Below, piece after piece: positions 57,658-64,000 of a stretch of 64,000 nucleotides of DNA. The notes below the pieces were generated by a model. That model saw only the letters and a program-made list of their open reading frames with translations. It did not search any database and was not told the DNA's origin. Each line of letters starts with the position of its first letter. The stretch's first letter is position 1. Origin of the DNA: Annona cherimola (lineage: Eukaryota > Streptophyta > Magnoliopsida > Magnoliales > Annonaceae); contig CM059975.1 of NCBI GenBank assembly GCA_030490835.1, positions 47,669,174 through 47,733,173 of the forward strand, given 5' to 3'. The position numbers and the translations under genes were made by a program.

Positions 57658-59220
57658 TGTTGGAAATATGTGGAAAACTAGCTAAATCTATGTTTTGATG
57701 ATTAAACAAATCAATTTGAGTAAGTCTTGGCTACTAACAAGTTTGTGGAAATGTTTAAGGAATATTCATTTGAAGAAAATCAAGTATGGAAGCCAAGTCG
57801 TATACCAAGTCGACTCCAAGATCGACTTCAAGAAGTCAAATCTGTCCAGAGCTGAAAAGGGGAGAAGAACAAGTGAAGTCGCAGGCCAAGTCGACTCCAG
57901 GTGCGACTTAGGAAACCAAGTCGCAGACGAAGTCGACTCCAGCATCGATTTCAAGCATCCAGAGTTGAAAAAGTGGAAACGGACATGGCGAAGTCGACTC
58001 CAGGTGCGACTTGGGCGAAGTCGCAGACGAGGTCGACTCCAACTTCAACTTGAGGAGTTCAGACTTGAAGATTGAAGTTTCAATCTTATTCCAAGGATCC
58101 ATTTGGACTTTATCAAATCTAAATAAGATGCAAAGTTCATTCTCAAAAAGTAACTGAAGTTTCTTGAAGATCAAAAGCTAAGATTCATATTCAAAGTTCA
58201 AATCAAGTCTATCAAGTCCAAAGCTAATCTTCAAGCTTATTCCAAATGAAGCAATATCCAAGAGACCAATTTAACAAAGTTTAAGCCAGTTCAAGAAGAT
58301 CAAGGTGTTCTTGCAAAAGACCACGCCAAGTCGCAACCCAAGTCGACTCCAGGATCGACTTGAGTTGAGGACTGAAGGCCAAGTTGACCCAGACTCGGAC
58401 TTGGAAATCTGAAGAACTGGAGTCGCACACGAAGTCGACTCCAGGTGCGACTTGGAAGCCAAGTCGCAGGCCAAGTCGACTCCACATGCGACTTGGGTCG
58501 CAACGGTCGGAATTTATTCGAACGTTGGCGCATTAAATGCGCGCCACCTACCCTCTAACGTTCGGATTCCCTCCAAAATTATAAATAGCATTCATGGTGG
58601 ACGAGGGAAGCAGCTGAGAATCATTAAGTGTGCATAACTACTATATTCAAGAGCTCAAAAGAGATCAAGCCATTCAAAGAGGAAGAACTTCACTTCAAGT
58701 TGCAAGAGCTATATTTCAGAATCTTCAAAGTCATTACAACAAGTTCTTCTCTGCGCCAAAACTGCTACTACACAACTGTAAAGTGTAGTTTTCTTATTGT
58801 TTCATTTGTTTGTGTTGAACTTGATTTAGTTTGAGGAACTAAGATCAAGTGTAAGCAAAGTAGTGTATGATTGGAGTGTAACTCATCACCTACTTGTGCT
58901 GTAATTTGTTGATGCCCCCTAGAGCTAGAATCTATAAGAGAGCAGTGGCTCTAATTGTATTGAGAGAATACAATAGTGGAACCCAAGTCACAAGGAGTGT
59001 GAGCTTGGAAGAGTGGAGAAGGGAGGTTGCCCAAACCACTATAAAAATCTTGTGTGTTTGATTTATTTATCTGCTCTCTACATTATATTGCTTTCCATTT
59101 CGTTTCTTCACAAAGGGGACTATATTAATCCGGGGTAAAGCTTCTGTTTAAGTTGTAAATCTTAAATTACCCAATTCACCCCTCCCCTCTTGGGTTTTGC
59201 CATCAAACTCGGGACCAACA
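57658..59220 (+). mobile_element. Solo LTR of the SIRE-type copia family
   Basis: This 1,563-bp LTR starts TGTTGGAAAT and ends GGGACCAACA. It is flanked by a perfect 5-bp duplication GTTAC (57,653-57,657 and 59,221-59,225). It is homologous along its length to the LTR at 19,886-21,587. It has the TATA box TATAAATA at 58,580-58,587 and two clusters of the AGTCGACT compound palindrome (about 57,795-58,060 and 58,325-58,500). With one LTR and intact target duplication it is the product of LTR-LTR recombination that removed a full element. Confidence 0.9.
58580..58587 (+). promoter_or_regulatory. TATA box of the solo LTR
   Basis: TATAAATA lies 15-70 bp after a nested dyad (58,518-58,565). The arrangement is shared with the 3' LTR near 20,530. 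Confidence 0.55.
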
Positions 59221-59295
59221 GTTACTGATAGTAAAAAAATTTATATTGAAAAGTCTTAAATTTATAAATTTATGGGAATAATAAACACATCCCTA

Positions 59296-60999
59296 ATCTT
59301 GTAATTTTTAAAGTTTTGCTAATAGAAAATTTCATTTGCCCTTTGGCTTGTATTATATCCATTGTATATGTGGAAAGATATTTAAAACAACAAAAACTAC
59401 TTTAGAAATTAAAAAATGATATGATTTCTACTTAATTAAAAATCAATAATTTTGTAAATTATTCTAGCACTCACGTTTTTTTTTGTTGTAGCGCCCTAGC
59501 ACATTTATGAACTGATATAACTAATTTTAAGAATATACTTAACAAAATATGGCCAATCTAAAATTCTAGAAACTCGTGTTTTAACAAAAATATGTCTAAT
59601 TAACTTCTCGACATATAATTAAAACTCTCTACCATATTCATTTTTATAATATTTATATTAGAATTCTACTAGAGCTGGGATTCTTACACATTCACAGTGG
59701 GTTTTCTACACCTAATCATACTAGGAAACGCAATTCTACTTGGATAGACAATGTATGAAAACATACTTGTAGTAGGATAGCTCCTGCATATTCCTTTCAA
59801 TCTAGTTATAAATATATATGCGGTCTTTGGGAGAAACATACGTCAGAGCATACTGAAGAAGGCCTAAATCCTTTTAGCGATTAGTGACATCTAAGTTACG
59901 ATAATATGGTTAGTTTTCAATGTTGTGATTTCAATCCGGCCGAGTATATGCTGTCTTTCGATTCTTTGGCTTCCACTTTTACTAAATAAGATATATAAAA
60001 AATCCCATAATTTTTCAACATTGGTGTCGAAGTTTGATCTATCTTGACTTGGCTTGCTTGTCTTGGTTGCTTGGTTGTGATTATATGCCTGCCTAATTCT
60101 TTTCATTCGTTCATGTGTGGAAAATCGTTTGACGCTGACAGCTACTTAATAACCCCAATGTGCATTACTGCTAAGCTAGAATCGTTATTTAAGTTGTCAT
60201 GTAATATATTAAGTTGCTAGATTTTATCATTGTGATACTCTAAATATATGCAAATAGTATCTTATATTAAAGGTAGGATTTTTCTGGAGAATATGATTAG
60301 TTAGGATCATTGAAAAACCAAATGCTATATTCTTTTACTTGCATCACGAAATTTTTTTTACTTATACAAACTAAGGAAGTTTACTTCTAAAGTTCACTAA
60401 TATAATTAGCAAAGCATCAAGATTGTTATCACTACTAAACTTAGCAATATATTATATATCATTTCCATTGTTAAGGGACTAGCAATATTTAAGTTAGTGA
60501 GTGTAATAAGTCTTTAAATTTTCATATAATTTTATTTTAATAAAAATGATAAATAAATACAGGTATTATGTGAAATTTTGTAAAAATCATATTTTTCATA
60601 AAATATTTAATTTTACTGTAAAGCGGGTCATTTTGCATCACTTTTCAAAGTAAAACATATGCAGATAATTACATGTGTTAAGAAGAATTAAATACGCTAA
60701 AATAATAATAACTACTTTGAAATATGTATTAGCCTATTAATATAATTCAGAAAAATTTATAGAATAGTTAAATGGGATATATATATATATATATATAATT
60801 ATAAATGTATTTAAAAACATATGTATAATGTGAACCATTGTGTAATCTTAAGATAAAATGACAAAATAAGAATTACATAAATAAAATAAATTCAAAAGGG
60901 ACCAAAATGAAAATTATTAAATTTTTTAGCTTGTTGAAATTATCTGAGTAGGAAATATACAAATGCTGTAATGTTTTAATTTTAATTTTTTTATATTGC
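59296..60999. other. AT-rich intergenic region, no gene seen
   Basis: There is an AT microsatellite at about 60,779-60,797. Around 59,640-60,030 a TATA-like word and a weak TTGGTGTCGAAG primer-site-like phrase hint at an old LTR, but this is too degraded to call. Confidence 0.45.
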
Positions 61000-62290
61000 A
61001 TGTGTATGAATGAGCGTGTACCGCTAGAGCATTCATTTGGTACTCCATCATTCCAAATGGGAGGCAGCCATAGCCGGCCGGTGAAATCAAGCAACAGCAG
61101 CACCGACAACTCAACCCAACTCCGACCGGCACCCATGTCACTTCCAAGAAAAATTAGCAACCCCGAATCCCAATTGACGCCGCCAAATCAGAAACCAATT
61201 TGTCATCTCTCAATTCAGACAGCCCCAACAATTCAGCCGACCAGCCCTTTTACAAATAGCATCGGCCAAGAATTTTAACCCACCATCTGCTAGCCTCCAT
61301 TTAATTGTGGGGAATACCGAACACCAACAACACCAGCTCCGGTTCTCTTCCACAACACAGCTAACCCACAAAAATCCAGCCATCGAATTTTCTGTAGCAG
61401 TTCACCACGCCCCTGTTTCAAAGCCCAATCAGTGCATCTATTAACAACATCAGATTTTTCCCATGATGAATTGAAAATCGCTGCCGTGGCAACATCAGAA
61501 ATTGACGCCCCTTTCGAACCTTCTTTTTTTTTCTTTTTTATGCTGAGCAGCAAACTCAGCACCGCACGTACCCACAGCCAGCCCTCTTCTCCAGCCATGG
61601 CAACGAGCTAGGCATTAAATCTAGGCAGCAACTAATTGCAACAGCCCTCAAATCGAAAATTCCAAATAGCTATCTGGCATCATCTTATCCATCACAGCAA
61701 GCAATTTAATACTTCAAGTTGCAATTCAGCTGGAAAAGTATCGTCCAAGCATGCGTCAAATCTACAGCCCGTTTGTCCCAATTGATCAGCGGCCCTGATG
61801 AAGATGAAAATGTTCTATCCAGTGAGCAACATGGAAAAATCCAACCAGATAACCCATTCTGGCAGCAGATGCGCAATTTTTCGGTACCCGGTTTGCGGTG
61901 GCCTTGTCTACCAAAATCGGCAAGCCTTAAACAGCAGTTACAGCAGCCCATTCAGTTCCAAAAAGCAAATATCCAAGGCAAGGTGAACGTCAAGCTAGCA
62001 GCTTGTCAAGAATCACCCATTGGGTCTAAAATCTTCCCAAAGGGCTGCCCCATAACTATATATAAAAAAAAAGGTCTCATTTGCCTCTGGACAAAAAAAT
62101 TCAAAAATATCTTCTTTAGAGTGGGACACCACTTCTTGTGGGATCTGCTGCCAAGGGGAGATAAGCAATAAAGAGCCTTACAGTGGAAATTCGCTCTTTA
62201 CTTTGGGTGACTTAAATTTTATTTTTATCTTTCACTTTGTAGTTTATTTTTATCTTTCGCTTTGTAGTTTATTTTTAGTATTTTGTAATT
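61000..62290. other. Unclassified GC-richer, CA-biased island
   Basis: For about 1.2 kb the G+C is clearly above its surroundings and the plus strand is rich in CAGC, CCAAC and GCC words. Open frames occur on both strands (for example 61,719-62,171 plus, 61,290-61,598 minus), but none shows a domain. It is followed by two and a half copies of a TTTGTAGTTTATTTTTATCTT phrase (about 62,210-62,280). It may be a non-coding LTR or a captured gene fragment. I cannot decide. Confidence 0.35.
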
Positions 62291-62469
62291 GTTAATTTTA
62301 CAGTTTTAATTCTTAAATTAGATTTACTACTTTATTTCTGTTTTGTAATTTTTAGATTAAATTTAATACATTTTTCTTTCTTGCTTTCACCGTTAAAATT
62401 TATTTCTGCAGCTTTTAATTACTTTCATAGATTAGATTTATTTAAGTCATGATTAATTAATTGCAATTT

Positions 62470-62640
62470 CAATTCCTTTTTCCTTTTAATTTCTTCTCTC
62501 TCTAACTCTATTTTTCTCTCTTCCCTCTTCTCTTTCTTCTTTCTCCCTTTAATTTCTTTCCTTCTTTCTTTGTCTACCTCTTTCCTCTCTTCTCTCTAAT
62601 TTCTCTTTCCCTTTCTCTCTCATCTCTTCTTTTTATTGCA
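62470..62640. repeat. Pyrimidine-rich tract
   Basis: The plus strand is almost only C and T for about 170 bp. No reading frame is relevant. Confidence 0.85.
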
Positions 62641-62769
62641 AGTAAATCTTAAAAAATTCAAAACCTTATCTTCTCTTTGTAGATTTGACCCGACTCACCA
62701 TTATTCTATATCATCTTTCGTATAGTGTTAACTTTAATGTATTTTAGTTATTTTAACTAAATTAACGAA

Positions 62770-64000
62770 CATAGTTATAGCACCTCGACCTGCGAGAGCA
62801 CATTACAACGTGGAACCTTACTCTACGGATCTTTAAGTGGTGAAACTATGAATGAAACTAAAGTTTCATTTTTATCCGAATGGAAGCTTTACCTAACGTT
62901 TCGGAAAATTAGCTTGAATTTTTTTTCTTTTAGAACCTACATTGGTTTCTTTTTTTATTTAACTAAAATTTGGTAGCATGTCATCTATATTTAGGACATT
63001 TGAGCGTACAAAACCTGATAATCATTACAAGTCTAGCATTTTCCACAAAATCACTCACATCTATTTTAATTCATTTAATACAACCCTTATACAATCATAT
63101 TTCACATGAGAAACTAATTAATAAATTTAAAATCAATATAAAATATTAAAATATAATATTTACAACTGTAATAATTACATCCAAGGCTCCCAATACACTA
63201 AAATCATTAAAAATCATACCTTCACTGCTTAGCAAGTAGCGAAGGCTCTTCTCTATCAAATCTGCATCATCTGCACTCATTGGTTAGTTGAAAATAATTA
63301 GTACAAAATACTCAATAAGCAAACAATTAAAAGTACACATAATTTCCAAAACTCGTTGCATTAGTTGGAAACATTAAAATTTTAAATTCTTTTTATGCAC
63401 GTATCAAAATTAAATGAGTGCATATATGCATTATGACTTATTCCTTATTCGGCGGATGACACTTACCAAGTAATCATCCACCTATAATAACTTTTCTAAT
63501 CTTACAGGATTACCATTTTAAAATCTTACATGTTTAACAATGCAATGCATGAATCATATACATCTTGCTTAACTCTAGAGGGTACTTGAAACACCTCTGG
63601 CGCTACTCTTAAAACCCGAGGTCAGGTAACTGGGCTCGGTTTTCTCATAAACATCATCTTCTATCTCACCCCATAGGGTATTTAATGCATACAAGCATAC
63701 CATTAATCTTGATTATTGTGAGAAAATATACATGACATCATAAAACAAACTAGAAATTTTCATTTCAAAATGCATAATTCAAACACATCAAAGAAAAATA
63801 GATTAATCATTCATTGGCAAATATCATTTCATAAAATGAAAAAGAATGGATTTTCTTACAATAAAATTCTTTTGAAATAAAATTTTGAAAGGCTTGCTTA
63901 CCTTTTTCCTTTAGCATTCCTCCATCTTTTCTTTACCCTTTTTTCCTATCATGGCCAACAGAAAATACATCTAAGCATTTGTTTGGGCCATTGCACATAC
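62770..64000 (-). mobile_element. Gypsy-LTR-like fragment at the right edge
   Basis: Phrases recall the giant LTR in the same order and orientation: GCACCTCGACCTGCGAG (compare GCGCCCCGAACCGAG), GATGACACTTACCAAGTAAT (compare GTGACACTTAGCAAGTGAT) and GGCTTGCTTACCTTTTTCC (compare TTGCTTGCTTACCTGAG). No primer site is seen, and the sequence runs off the window. A diverged family member is likely but not proven. Confidence 0.35.

Larger units (their letters stand above)
57427..59295. mobile_element. MITE interrupted by a solo LTR
   Basis: The tips are TAGGGTGTGTTTAGTATT (57,427) and the inverse ATAAACACATCCCTA (to 59,295). Without the LTR and its duplicated bases the MITE is about 300 bp. It belongs to the same broad group as the MITEs in intron 9. 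Confidence 0.65.

Noticed and set aside
57695..58533. Several overlapping frames with repeated VDS.CDL or ESTW.AT words
   Set aside because: They are translations of the AGTCGACT palindrome on both strands inside a solo LTR.
59990..60030. Possible primer site TTGGTGTCGAAG
   Set aside because: It is too short and mismatched, and no LTR end or polypurine partner was found.
46035..61055. Shared phrase GGTACTCCATCA at about 46,037 and 61,040
   Set aside because: Twelve bases can match by chance in 64 kb, and the flanks do not align convincingly.
61719..62171. 150-codon plus-strand frame
   Set aside because: No domain is recognised, opposite-strand frames are equally open and no gene structure is evident.

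Overview
The window is nuclear DNA from a flowering plant, most likely a dicot with a large, transposon-rich genome. The evidence is AT-rich sequence, GT-AG introns of up to 7.6 kb, plant-type Ty3-gypsy and Ty1-copia retroelements, several foldback MITEs and two plant-type protein-coding genes. The species cannot be named from sequence alone.

Layout. (1) 1-14,702 is a minus-strand array of a very unusual LTR retroelement, arranged LTR / internal / LTR / internal and running off the left edge. Its LTRs (589-6277 and 9015-14,702) are about 5.7 kb each, twice as long as the 2.7 kb internal domain. By eye they differ only by four single-base homopolymer indels. Initiator-Met-tRNA primer sites, a polypurine tract and a decayed gag mark it as a non-autonomous (LARD-type) gypsy derivative. 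(2) 14,703-19,885 is older debris: a gypsy-like LTR piece, an Athila-like leader with a tRNA-Asp primer site and broken zinc knuckle, and a probable copia LTR. (3) 19,886-28,810 is a decayed minus-strand SIRE/Maximus-type copia element: 3' LTR, envelope-like ORF, RNase H, RT, integrase, protease remnant and gag. Its 5' LTR is missing. (4) 29,225-32,320 is AT-rich intergenic DNA with two foldback MITEs, one directly upstream of an intact single-exon AP2/ERF gene of DREB2F type (32,569-33,372, plus). (5) 33,762-55,701 (minus) is a complete 15-exon SMUBP2/IGHMBP2-like SF1B helicase gene. All splice junctions could be placed and join into a 651-residue open frame. Its introns hold LTR fragments, MITEs and a 2-kb hAT-like element with a perfect 8-bp target duplication. 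(6) 56,200-64,000 holds more MITEs, a solo LTR of the copia family (57,658-59,220, with a perfect 5-bp target duplication) nested inside a MITE, an unclassified GC-richer island and a gypsy-LTR-like fragment at the right edge.

Only two host protein-coding genes are supported, arranged convergently with 389 bp between their stop codons. Everything else I recognise is mobile-element DNA or unclassified AT-rich sequence. The best candidates for something not described before are the giant-LTR element, packed with short hairpin words and a hairpin minisatellite, and the SalI-centred palindrome clusters (AGTCGACT flanked by AAGTCGCA and TGCGACTT) that recur in the copia LTR family and again inside the internal domain.
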